Positions 8,226 to 16,102 are shown, counted from the stretch's first letter. The stretch: 20,651 nucleotides of DNA from CAYSYH01 sp964435455 (GCA_964435455.1 CAYSYH010000008.1:1-20651), one strand, 5' to 3'. Program-made: numbers and translations. Notes: generated by a model from the sequence alone, not told the origin.

Positions 8226-9827
8226 TTAGGAGCTGTTTTGTTCTATGCCTACAAAATGATATCCTACTAAAATCCCTAACTCTTCAGGATATCCATCGTT
8301 TCTATATATCTTTTTTACCACTGGGTAAGGTCTCCCATTAATGTTTGTCCACCCTACTACGTACAAATCGTATCTATTTCCTATTTTAATTTTTAAAATC
8401 TTCTCCCTTATAGCCATTTTTAATTTTATAATTGCTATAATATTTTCTTCATTATTACTTCCTATACCTCCTTCATTTGAATTTATTTTATAGGGATCAC
8501 TTAAAAGTGTTATGTTTTGTATTTGTATATTACTGGGTTCTATTTTTGAAGGCTCTTCTATTTCGTTACCTTTTCTCCTTGAATTTTTTAACCCTTCTAT
8601 ATACTCTTTTGTTTGCTCTCTTCCATAATTTATTTGTATTAAACAAAGAGCAAGTGCTTTTTGGATAACTTCCTCGGGTAAATTATTCTCTTCTAAAGTT
8701 TTTTGTAAAGTTTCTAAATATATTGTTTTAGGGCTTTTAATATTTGTACTTTGATTTGCTGATAAATTACTATTAGGGTATTCTAAGTTTATTTCTTCGT
8801 AAGAGGGGAACATACCTTGTAGTATAGCTAATACGTAAGGGAGTTCATCTACTTTGCTATTTTTTATTGCTTCTCTTATAATACTTTCTGCGTATTTTAT
8901 TATTTCTTCTTCTAAATAATTTTCTCCTTTTTCAAGGTGTCTATTTACTCCTATATGTCCATTTCCCATAAATATGTATGTACCGTCCTTTATTTTTCCT
9001 AGGCGCTTTAAAAAGGTAAGCCCATAAGCCATAATTATATTTCTAAATGTAACAATAAGTTCACCTCTCTCTGGGGGAAGTCTTCTAACACCAAATAATG
9101 ATTGGTCTATTTCCCTATAAGTTTTAATAGGGTCATATCCTGATGCTATATCTATTATTCTAGGCCCTGTTAATCCAATAGCAGCAGATATTATAAACAC
9201 TTGTTTAAGGAATTCTCTTCTACTTAAACCATTTTCTCTGGTTGTTACATTTTTTTTAGGCTTAAATATACCTAGCGCAATTTTAAGTATATTTCTTACG
9301 GTTCCTACAAGTGTTGTTGCTCCTAAAACTATTTCAGTATCTACTCCTTCTTTTAAATGTTCTGTAAATGTATCTTTTTTATTTAAGACATATTCTTGGT
9401 ATATTCTACTTAAATCAAAATCAAAACCTATCCTATTACTATCTATTGGTATTATTTCTATATTTTGTGATAAGGCTTTTCTTATTACCCATCCATATAT
9501 TGTTTCTTCTGGGTCTTTTACCCTTTCTACACCTCTTGCCCATGGATTTGTGCGTTTTTTTGGTTCTCTTTGCACTTTTTTGTTATTTGGTGGTGGATTT
9601 CCTATTAGTGCTTCTACTTGTCCTGGGCTTATCTCTCCCGTTATTACTTTTGTTCCTTTTTTTGGCTCCTCTTCTATTTTATGGTTACCATAACTAACAG
9701 TAACCTTATTATTTTTATTTCCTCCTAAAAGCTGTTTTAATTCTTCTTGCTGTGCTCTAAGGCCATTCTCAACACCTGTAGCGTATTCTAACCAACTATA
9801 AAGTCTTTCCTCGGGTTTAACAGGCAT
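8226..9827 (-). CDS. Hypothetical 533-aa protein, TraB/ChaN-like features with an internal Tat-like membrane segment
   Basis: No confident family. Residues 1-100 are charged. Residues 41-76 (VTVSYGNHK ... GEISPGQVEALIG) and 110-130 (GWVIRKALSQNIEIIPIDS) resemble the opening strands of the TraB/ChaN/TIKI superfamily. Residues 254-300 (RGELIVTFRNIIMAYGL ... YIFMGNGHIGVNRHL) resemble its ERN...MA and GxGHxxG closing motifs. Between them lie a hydrophobic stretch (166-188) and a twin-arginine-like SRREFLK (202-208) followed by a hydrophobic run to about 220. The segment is internal, so it may be a membrane anchor rather than a cleaved signal. The C-terminal 200 residues are a helical part and a beta-rich end. 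TIKI members are metal-dependent proteases; here this is only a hypothesis. ATG start, with a promoter 10 nt upstream. Confidence 0.6.
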   Translation of the reverse strand: MPVKPEERLYSWLEYATGVENGLRAQQEELKQLLGGNKNNKVTVSYGNHKIEEEPKKGTKVITGEISPGQVEALIGNPPPNNKKVQREPKKRTNPWARGVERVKDPEETIYGWVIRKALSQNIEIIPIDSNRIGFDFDLSRIYQEYVLNKKDTFTEHLKEGVDTEIVLGATTLVGTVRNILKIALGIFKPKKNVTTRENGLSRREFLKQVFIISAAIGLTGPRIIDIASGYDPIKTYREIDQSLFGVRRLPPERGELIVTFRNIIMAYGLTFLKRLGKIKDGTYIFMGNGHIGVNRHLEKGENYLEEEIIKYAESIIREAIKNSKVDELPYVLAILQGMFPSYEEINLEYPNSNLSANQSTNIKSPKTIYLETLQKTLEENNLPEEVIQKALALCLIQINYGREQTKEYIEGLKNSRRKGNEIEEPSKIEPSNIQIQNITLLSDPYKINSNEGGIGSNNEENIIAIIKLKMAIREKILKIKIGNRYDLYVVGWTNINGRPYPVVKKIYRNDGYPEELGILVGYHFVGIEQNSS

Positions 9828-9836
9828 GTTATTTTT

Positions 9837-9865
9837 ATTATATTATTAAATTTACGGTTTTACAA
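9837..9865 (-). promoter_or_regulatory. Promoter of the 533-aa gene, near-leaderless
   Basis: Minus strand: TTGTAA (9860-9865), 17-nt spacer, perfect TATAAT (9837-9842). The expected transcription start (about 9830) is within a few bases of the ATG ending at 9827, so the mRNA would have almost no leader, in keeping with the missing Shine-Dalgarno. Confidence 0.6.
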
Positions 9866-9867
9866 AA

Positions 9868-9883
9868 GTGTAATACACGTACG
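9868..9883. promoter_or_regulatory. Dyad between divergent promoters, possible operator
   Basis: GTGTA-A-TACAC (9868-9878) is an 11-nt inverted repeat, running into the palindrome CGTACG (9878-9883). It lies between the -35 boxes of the minus-strand promoter (9860-9865) and the plus-strand promoter (9888-9893), where a repressor could block both. Confidence 0.35.
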
Positions 9884-9887
9884 GTAC

Positions 9888-9916
9888 TTGACATAATAAC
9901 CTATAAAATATATACT
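9888..9916 (+). promoter_or_regulatory. Strong sigma-70-type promoter for the LPKSG protein gene
   Basis: TTGACA (9888-9893), 17-nt spacer, TATACT (9911-9916). The transcript would start near 9923, about 60 nt before the ATG at 9983. A second -10-like word, TATAGT (9971-9976), 6 nt before the ATG, has no -35 partner. Confidence 0.75.
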
Positions 9917-9982
9917 ATTTTTAGTAAATATTGGATTTTCCCTGCCAAAAATATTAAATAATAAATTAAATATAGTTAACTA

Positions 9983-10759
9983 ATGTTAAAAGAAAAAGTG
10001 ATTTTTATAATAGCTTTAATCTTAATTATAACAGGTGTTAGTTATTTGGGATTAACTTTATATCGTTTTATAAAATCTCCTTTAAAAAAATCTAATAGCC
10101 AACAAGTTAGTGATACTAAAGATAGTTCAACTTTAGAACTTATAGGTAGTTCTAACCAAGATGTTATAAAAGATAATGTTAAAAAAGGGGAATCTATTGG
10201 TATTTCTATTAGTATAAAGAATACTTCTCCCCAAACCAAAAGAGTGGAATTAGAGGGTAGAGTTTATAAGGTACAAGAGTTATTGTCTTTTCCTAATATA
10301 GATTCGGATTTACCTGTAGATACAAAAGAAATATCTTTAACTATAAAACCTAAAGAAATAGCTGATGCTAGTTATACCTATATTTCCTCTGAATGTGGTA
10401 ATTTTTATATTGCCCTAGCAACAAAAGATTTTTGGTCTACTGGTAGGGGTTTGGTAAGTTATGGGTATTTTGCTGTCCCTTGCAAAGATAGGAGCTCTTA
10501 TATAAATAATAATAAACCTATAAATACTACAAAAGGAGGATTAACTTTATACGACCAAAAAAAACAAGAGTTACAAAAAAAGCAGGTTTTAGGTGTAACA
10601 AATTCACAAAATTCTAAAACCAAAGGCGGTTTGACCACTGCAGATTCCTCTGCAAATCCTTCTCAATTACCTAAATCTGGTTCTACAGAAAATATTTTGA
10701 TACTTTTGGGTATTTGTTTTATAGCTTTGGGGTTTTTAAAATTTAATAATCTTGATTAA
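9983..10759 (+). CDS. Surface protein with N-terminal anchor and LPKSG sorting-like C-terminus
   Basis: 258 residues. A hydrophobic N-terminal segment (about 5-28) acts as signal or anchor. A beta-rich extracellular domain (about 65-170) holds two Cys (C138, C167) that could form a disulfide, in an Ig-like-sized fold. A Lys/Gln/Asn-rich linker follows, with a repeated TKGGLT (183-188 and 213-218). The end is LPKSG (229-233), a hydrophobic run (about 237-252) and a short polar tail. This resembles the LPxTG cell-wall sorting signal, though Ser replaces Thr and the tail lacks the usual strong positive charge. The protein could be sortase-linked or simply double-anchored. No sortase gene is in the window. 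It has its own strong promoter, divergent from the 533-aa gene. Function unknown. Confidence 0.75.
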   Translation: MLKEKVIFIIALILIITGVSYLGLTLYRFIKSPLKKSNSQQVSDTKDSSTLELIGSSNQDVIKDNVKKGESIGISISIKNTSPQTKRVELEGRVYKVQELLSFPNIDSDLPVDTKEISLTIKPKEIADASYTYISSECGNFYIALATKDFWSTGRGLVSYGYFAVPCKDRSSYINNNKPINTTKGGLTLYDQKKQELQKKQVLGVTNSQNSKTKGGLTTADSSANPSQLPKSGSTENILILLGICFIALGFLKFNNLD

Positions 10760-10766
10760 CTTAGTA

Positions 10767-10794
10767 TTGACATTTTATTATTTTTTGTAATAAT
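10767..10794 (+). promoter_or_regulatory. Candidate rho promoter
   Basis: TTGACA (10767-10772), 16-nt spacer, AATAAT (10789-10794, five of six matches). It would give a leader of about 108 nt before rho, containing a small palindrome CAAATATTTATTTG (10806-10819). Leaders of rho genes are often autoregulatory; nothing here proves that. Confidence 0.45.
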
Positions 10795-10908
10795 TAACTT
10801 GTAAGCAAATATTTATTTGTTTGCGGGTTCTCCCAAAGTTATAATTCCTTAGCGTTAAACATATTTAATTAAAAAGTTCATTCTTATTACAATTTATACA
10901 TAACCATT

Positions 10909-12117
10909 ATGTCTCAAACCCAATCTAAAAATAATTCACAAAAATCTGTACCTAATAATACGCACACAAACGATAATTCTCGCCACACACAACATACAGG
11001 TTCTATAAAGGTAGAGGGGTACTTAGAATTAATGCAAGATTATGGTGTTTTAAGGCAAAATTATCAAAAGAACAATGCAAATGGTGACGTTAAAGATGTT
11101 TATGTTAGCCAAAGTCAAATAAAAAAACTTCATTTACGTTATGGGGACTTTATAGTAGGTTATGCTCGTCCTCCAAAAGAGGGGGAAAGATATTTATCAC
11201 TATTAAAGGTTGAGAGTGTGCAAGGAATGTCTCCTGATGAAGCTGTAAAAAGACCTTTATTTAAAAAACTTACGCCTATATTCCCTAAAGAAAAAATACC
11301 TTTAGAGACTGACTCAAAAATAATAAGTACTAGATTAATTGATTTAGTTGCTCCTATAGGTAAAGGTCAGCGCGGTCTAATTGTGGCTCCTCCTAAAGCT
11401 GGTAAAACCTGGTTATTAAAAGAAATAGCTACTGGAATTACTAAAAATTTACCAAAAGCTCATTTATTTGTTGTTTTAATAGGTGAAAGACCTGAAGAAG
11501 TTACAGATATGCAAAGAAATGTAAAAGGTGAGGTAATAGCCAGTAATTTTGATGAGACTGCCGAATCACAAACAAAAATTGCAGAATTTGCTTTGGAAAG
11601 AGCAAAAAGATTAGCCGAATTAGGACACGATGTTGTAATTTTATTAGATTCTATAACCCGTTTAGCAAGAGCGTATAATTTAGTTGTTCCTCCAAGTGGT
11701 AGGACTTTAAGTGGAGGTTTAGATCCTGTTTCGCTTTATCCTCCCAAGCATTTTTTTGGGGCAGCAAGAAATTTTGAAGAAGGTGGATCTTTAACTATTT
11801 TAGGGACCGCTTTAGTAGATACTGGTAGTCGTATGGATGACGTGATTTATGAAGAATTTAAAGGTACCGGTAATATGGAATTACATTTAGATAGAAGTTT
11901 AGCTGAGCGAAGAATATTTCCTGCAATAGATATAAAACGTAGTGGTACAAGGCACGAAGAACTATTATTTAGTAAAGATGAATTATCTAAAATATATACC
12001 TTTAGAAGAATGGTAGATTTATTAAGCGAAGATGAGGCTACATCTTTAGTAATAGAAAGACTTAAAAAAACAAAAGATAATAAAGAGTTTTTAGATAGTC
12101 TTTCTAAAGGGAGCTAA
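10909..12117 (+). CDS. rho: Transcription termination factor Rho
   Basis: 402 residues. RNA-dependent ATPase/helicase that ends transcription. The first 30 residues are a polar Asn/Gln/Ser/Thr/His stretch, followed directly by the cold-shock-type primary RNA-binding domain (about 32-105). The helical N-terminal domain of typical Rho is missing. The ATPase core is classical: P-loop APPKAGKT (160-167), Walker B VILLDSITR (243-251), LARAYN, FFGAARNFEEGGSLTI, the Q/R-loop region EEFKGTGNMELHL and the arginine-finger region SGTRHEELL. Length is close to E. coli Rho (419) because the polar stretch partly replaces the missing domain. ATG start, no Shine-Dalgarno. It stands alone between two surface-related genes. 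The call is certain. Confidence 0.98.
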   Translation: MSQTQSKNNSQKSVPNNTHTNDNSRHTQHTGSIKVEGYLELMQDYGVLRQNYQKNNANGDVKDVYVSQSQIKKLHLRYGDFIVGYARPPKEGERYLSLLKVESVQGMSPDEAVKRPLFKKLTPIFPKEKIPLETDSKIISTRLIDLVAPIGKGQRGLIVAPPKAGKTWLLKEIATGITKNLPKAHLFVVLIGERPEEVTDMQRNVKGEVIASNFDETAESQTKIAEFALERAKRLAELGHDVVILLDSITRLARAYNLVVPPSGRTLSGGLDPVSLYPPKHFFGAARNFEEGGSLTILGTALVDTGSRMDDVIYEEFKGTGNMELHLDRSLAERRIFPAIDIKRSGTRHEELLFSKDELSKIYTFRRMVDLLSEDEATSLVIERLKKTKDNKEFLDSLSKGS

Positions 12118-12176
12118 CCAATAACTATAAAGATATACAAAAATCATAGTTTTACAGATTAATTACTTTGTATATA

Positions 12177-12185
12177 TGTTATAAT
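12177..12185 (+). promoter_or_regulatory. Extended -10 promoter for the LysM-M23 gene
   Basis: TGTTATAAT is a perfect extended -10 element, so a good -35 is not needed. The start would be near 12192, about 55 nt before the ATG at 12247. A 9-bp inverted repeat, ATATACAAA (12133-12141) and TTTGTATAT (12167-12175), lies just upstream and could be a weak terminator stem for rho or a binding site. Confidence 0.55.
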
Positions 12186-12246
12186 ACCCATAGTTATGTA
12201 CCCAATATATCTTTTTTTTCTACATACTTAATAAATTTTTTTATGT

Positions 12247-13506
12247 ATGGGACTTCCTTTTTTTAATAAATCTAAAATTACTATTTTTGGTAATAAAAAA
12301 CCAAAAATAAGACAATTAGCCTTTTCGGAATTACGCATTAAACAAAAAAAATCCTTTTTTAACCGTTTTTCATTTTTTATAGAATTTATATCCTTTTTGC
12401 CTATTTATATCAAAAAAAAATATGCAAAAGCGCAGAATCTATTTTATTTATCTTTTAGTAATACTTTTAGAGTTTGGGAATTAATTAAAAATTATGTTCT
12501 TATTAAATTAATATGGGGTAGGGGTAAGTTAGGAAGGCCTTTAATTCATTTAGGCACCTTATTTTTAGCAGGAATAGTATTTTTAACAGGAAGCGCTTTT
12601 CAAGAAAATTTTATAGTTTTATCTAACCAAGAACAAAATGCTTTTGTTACTTCTACAGGTGACATTGTCCCTCAACCTATAATAGTTTCTGTATCAAAAC
12701 CAAGCTCTGTTCGTAATTCAGTAATAACTTATACAGTAAAACCAGGTGATACTTTAAGTTCTATAGGTAAAAAATTTGGTGTAACTGTAGATACTATACG
12801 CTATGCCAATAATCTTACTAATATTGGTTATTTAAAAACTGGTCAAAAATTAGAAATACCTCCCGTAAACGGAGTGGTATATAAAGTAAAATCCGGTGAT
12901 ACCATAGCAAGAATAGCAAAAAAGTTTAAAATAAGTGAACAAGCTATAGCCGATTTTAATTATTTAGCAAAACCTTTTACTTTAAAAGAAGGTCAAGAGC
13001 TTATTTTGCCTGATGCTAATATTCCCTCTCCTATAAGGACTTATGTTGCTATAAAAAGTCCTACAGGTGTTCCTTCTTCTATACCTCCTAGTGGAGTTTA
13101 TAGTGGCAGTGCTTATACATATATACCTTACGCAAGCAAAGGTAAAAAAGGCACAGGTTCTTTTAGGTGGCCTACAAATTCTAGAGTTATTACCCAATAC
13201 TTTAGTTGGTACCATCCTGCCATAGATATCGCCATATATAGTCCAATTTATGCTAGTGATAGTGGGGTTGTTATTAGAAGTGGATGGTGGAGTGGTGGTT
13301 ACGGTTTGGCTATCCAAATAGATCACAGAAATGGTTATGTAACTACCTATGCACATATGTCTAAACTGAACGTGAGTGTAGGTCAAGAAGTAACTAAAGG
13401 ACAAGTTATAGGTCTTATGGGCAGTACAGGAAGAAGCACAGGTACTCACGTACATTTTACCATTCAATATAAGGGCAGGTTTGTTAACCCTTTAGACTTT
13501 TTTTAG
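12247..13506 (+). CDS. LysM-M23 murein endopeptidase, membrane anchored
   Basis: 419 residues. An unusually long basic N-terminus (about 1-95) precedes one membrane segment (about 98-117), a type II orientation that puts the rest outside. Two LysM peptidoglycan-binding domains follow (about 161-205, VKPGDTLSSIGKKFGV; about 211-255, VKSGDTIARIAKKFKI). After a Ser/Pro/Gly linker comes an M23 (LytM/DD-endopeptidase) domain (about 307-419). Its zinc and catalytic residues are present: H323 and D327 in HPAID, H370 in TYAHMS, and H401-V-H403. It should therefore be active in cutting peptide cross-links during growth or division. The gene has its own extended -10 promoter and precedes the O-antigen-ligase-like gene, pointing to an envelope cluster. 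Confidence 0.94.
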   Translation: MGLPFFNKSKITIFGNKKPKIRQLAFSELRIKQKKSFFNRFSFFIEFISFLPIYIKKKYAKAQNLFYLSFSNTFRVWELIKNYVLIKLIWGRGKLGRPLIHLGTLFLAGIVFLTGSAFQENFIVLSNQEQNAFVTSTGDIVPQPIIVSVSKPSSVRNSVITYTVKPGDTLSSIGKKFGVTVDTIRYANNLTNIGYLKTGQKLEIPPVNGVVYKVKSGDTIARIAKKFKISEQAIADFNYLAKPFTLKEGQELILPDANIPSPIRTYVAIKSPTGVPSSIPPSGVYSGSAYTYIPYASKGKKGTGSFRWPTNSRVITQYFSWYHPAIDIAIYSPIYASDSGVVIRSGWWSGGYGLAIQIDHRNGYVTTYAHMSKLNVSVGQEVTKGQVIGLMGSTGRSTGTHVHFTIQYKGRFVNPLDFF

Positions 13507-13544
13507 AAATTTTTTCTTTTTATTTAAGTAAAAAATCTATTTTT

Positions 13545-13554
13545 TCTCGCGAGA
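13545..13554. promoter_or_regulatory. Perfect 10-bp palindrome, possible operator
   Basis: TCTCGCGAGA lies in the 125-nt gap between the M23 and O-antigen-ligase-like genes, upstream of a candidate promoter. A CG-rich perfect palindrome is unusual in such AT-rich DNA. No matching regulator is in the window. Confidence 0.3.
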
Positions 13555-13583
13555 TATATTTTAATCCTTGCATTTTTATTTAT

Positions 13584-13613
13584 TTGTATTTAACATTTAG
13601 TTATTAGTATAAA
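13584..13613 (+). promoter_or_regulatory. Weak candidate promoter for the O-antigen-ligase-like gene
   Basis: TTGTAT (13584-13589), 18-nt spacer, TATAAA (13608-13613), giving a leader of about 12 nt before ATG 13632. The match is moderate in an AT-rich background. Confidence 0.3.
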
Positions 13614-13631
13614 AATTTTAGTATATTGAAT

Positions 13632-16073
13632 ATGAAAGTACTGCCCAGACCAACAAATATATCTTCATTAGTTTTAAAATTCTTTGCTTTGTTACTGCCT
13701 TTTTATTTTTTACCTTTTACAAATGATTTAATAGAGTTAAATAAAACTGTATTACTATTTATAACAGTATTTATTTTATTAGGTTTTTTAGTTTATATTT
13801 CGTATAAAAGAAAATCTTTTGTATTTGTTACATCATACACAACTTTGCCTTTAGTTTTGTTGCTTGTATCTGTAGTGTTTTCTACATTCTTTTCTATTTC
13901 TACTAATTATAGTTACTGGGGTTATTATGGATCTTTGTCTAACACTTTTTGGGGGTATGTTTTTTTAGTTTTGTTAGCCTTTTTAGTGCCTTTGTTTTTG
14001 GGTAAAAAAAGAGATGTTAGATCTGTCACTTTTTATTTTTTAATAGGCTCTTTTATTGTAGCATTTCATGCATTTTTAAATTATTTTGGTTTTTTAGGCT
14101 TCTTATCTAAAACCCCTTTGTTCTTTTTAGGGCTTTTTGGATTTTTATCGGTAGGTTCTTATTCTGTTTTAAAAGTTGTTTTGGTAATGGCTTCTGTTTT
14201 ATCTTTATACTTTATTTTAACAAGTGAAAAAGTATATAAAATTATTTTTTCAGCTATTGCTATAACTGTTTTTTTAGTAACTAGCGCCTTATATTTTGGG
14301 GTATTATTTTTTGCTATAGTTATGCTGTCTATATTAATTCCCTTAGCCTTGTTTAGAGAGTTTTTAGTTAGTAACAAACTTTTATTTTTGGGTATTGCTT
14401 TATTAGTTGGTTTAGTAGTTTTAAGTTTAAGCTCTGTTCCTTCTACATCAAAAGTTCTAAATCTTTCTAACAGAGCCCAAGAATTGCCTACATTAGATAC
14501 AAGAACATCTTGGATAGTTACAAATGGGGTTCTTGGTTCTAGACCTCTTTTTGGTACCGGCTTAGGGTCCTTTATTAATGCTTATACTAGGTTTAAGCCC
14601 TCTTATGTAAATTCAACTATTATTTGGGATACTAGATTTTTTAAGCCAAATTCCTTTTATATGTTAGTTTTGGCAGAAATGGGTTTAGTTGGGTTTTTTG
14701 CTTTGTTATTTTTAGTTTTTTCATTATTTTATTCTTGGTTTAAAACTGCAAAAAACCCTTTTAGTATAAAAGAATATAAAGGTAAAGATAAGTATTTTTT
14801 GTTTACTCTTAGGTATGTAGTATTATTGCTATTAGTCTCTTTGGCATTTATTCCAGGAGGAATTTTTTTATTAGCTTCTTTGTTTTTATTTATAGCATTG
14901 TTAAGTACATTTGAAATGATTTTAGGATCTCCCCATGTTAAAAAACAAGAAGTTGGAATTGCCTTAAATAAGTTTAGGTCAAAATCTAAGGATTCTTCTA
15001 CAGGTATATCTAGCTTAGGTGCTGATTATAGGGTGTTGGTTTCATATAAACCTGTAGCCTTATTGGTCTTGGTTATATATGCTTTTGCAGGTTATTTTAC
15101 TTATAGAGTTTTTGCCTCCGATATAGCTTATAGGGGGTTTTTTAGCACTCCTAAAACATTACTTGATGTAAGGGATAATAGAGTACGTGCTTCTAGAATA
15201 AACCCAACTAGTGATGTATACCAACGCGGTGTGTCTAATATAAATAGGGCAATAGTTTTTGCTTTAGTTAAAAGTTTAAACGAACAAAAAGATACTTTAG
15301 ATGATAATCAAAAAAAGAATTTAATAAATACTATACAACAGCTTTTAAATGAATCATCTATACGTTTGCGTTATGTAACAAGTGATTCTGATTTTGGTAT
15401 TAATGTTTTAAATTGGGAAGCTAGAGGTTTGTTTTACCACAATTTACTTGGTATAGATAAAAATGCTAGTACTTTATCTTTACAATCTTATTTGACAGCA
15501 AGTGCTTTAGAACCATCTAACCCAAGGTTATTGGCTTCTATAGGTTCTGTATACTATGCCACAGAAAATTATGACCAAGCTAAAACTTATTTTGAAAGGG
15601 CTATTTTGTTAAAAACAGATTATGCTGCTGCATGGTTTAATTATGCAAAATCCTTAGAAAAACTAAATAATTACGTGCAAGCTTATAATGCTGTTCAAAG
15701 GGTTTTATCTTTAGTTAAACAAGATAGTAATGATTATAAAGTAGCTAAGGATTATTTGGATCAGTTAAAACCTAAAGCTGAGGCAGCCTTAAAAAAAGCC
15801 GCTCAAGCTCAAAAAGAAGCTCAACAACAAGCTTTAAAGGATAAAATTGATGTAACCGGAGAATCTACAAAAGGGGTTAATGCTAATAATTCTTCTCAAC
15901 CTCAATTAAATCAACCAACTAAGCCTTTAAATCCAGCTCCAGCTCCTACGCAAAATTCTGACTCTAACCAAAATGATGTTGAAGCAGGCGAAAAATTGCC
16001 TGTAGGTAATAATTTACCTAACCAACAACCTGCCAAAGAGGGGGAGGGTTTTATAGAAAACCCTAATCCTTAG
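13632..16073 (+). CDS. O-antigen ligase/polymerase-like membrane protein with TPR tail
   Basis: 813 residues from ATG 13632; an in-frame TTG at 13626 would add two. About 11 membrane segments fill residues 13-430. The Wzy_C/O-antigen-ligase signature is seen at about 290-360: DTRTSW with R291, GSRPLFGTGLGSF, then PNSFYMLVLAEMGLVG, in which Asn340 stands where many WaaL/PglL enzymes carry His. A further membrane segment (about 473-492) leads to an external helical part with TPRs (about 593-695; ENYDQAKTYFERAILL) and a Lys/Ala/Gln then Pro/Asn/Gln-rich disordered tail. Such enzymes polymerise glycans or transfer lipid-linked glycans to lipid or protein. The TPR tail fits the protein-glycosylation variants. 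No glycosyltransferases are in the window, so the substrate is unknown. An intrinsic terminator follows. Confidence 0.85.
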   Translation: MKVLPRPTNISSLVLKFFALLLPFYFLPFTNDLIELNKTVLLFITVFILLGFLVYISYKRKSFVFVTSYTTLPLVLLLVSVVFSTFFSISTNYSYWGYYGSLSNTFWGYVFLVLLAFLVPLFLGKKRDVRSVTFYFLIGSFIVAFHAFLNYFGFLGFLSKTPLFFLGLFGFLSVGSYSVLKVVLVMASVLSLYFILTSEKVYKIIFSAIAITVFLVTSALYFGVLFFAIVMLSILIPLALFREFLVSNKLLFLGIALLVGLVVLSLSSVPSTSKVLNLSNRAQELPTLDTRTSWIVTNGVLGSRPLFGTGLGSFINAYTRFKPSYVNSTIIWDTRFFKPNSFYMLVLAEMGLVGFFALLFLVFSLFYSWFKTAKNPFSIKEYKGKDKYFLFTLRYVVLLLLVSLAFIPGGIFLLASLFLFIALLSTFEMILGSPHVKKQEVGIALNKFRSKSKDSSTGISSLGADYRVLVSYKPVALLVLVIYAFAGYFTYRVFASDIAYRGFFSTPKTLLDVRDNRVRASRINPTSDVYQRGVSNINRAIVFALVKSLNEQKDTLDDNQKKNLINTIQQLLNESSIRLRYVTSDSDFGINVLNWEARGLFYHNLLGIDKNASTLSLQSYLTASALEPSNPRLLASIGSVYYATENYDQAKTYFERAILLKTDYAAAWFNYAKSLEKLNNYVQAYNAVQRVLSLVKQDSNDYKVAKDYLDQLKPKAEAALKKAAQAQKEAQQQALKDKIDVTGESTKGVNANNSSQPQLNQPTKPLNPAPAPTQNSDSNQNDVEAGEKLPVGNNLPNQQPAKEGEGFIENPNP

Positions 16074-16102
16074 TGTAGTATTTAGTTAGTATATATGCGT
16101 CT

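Noticed and set aside
9368..9697. 109-codon plus-strand frame, very Leu-rich
   Set aside because: Antisense shadow of the 533-aa gene with no start signal.
10760..10805. AT-only inverted repeat TTATTA/TAATAA as a terminator after the LPKSG gene
   Set aside because: The stem is short and lacks G-C pairs, so it is unlikely to be a stable terminator.
12982..13467. 161-codon open frame on the minus strand
   Set aside because: It lies wholly inside the LysM-M23 gene, whose domains and catalytic residues are intact. The antisense product has no plausible domain.
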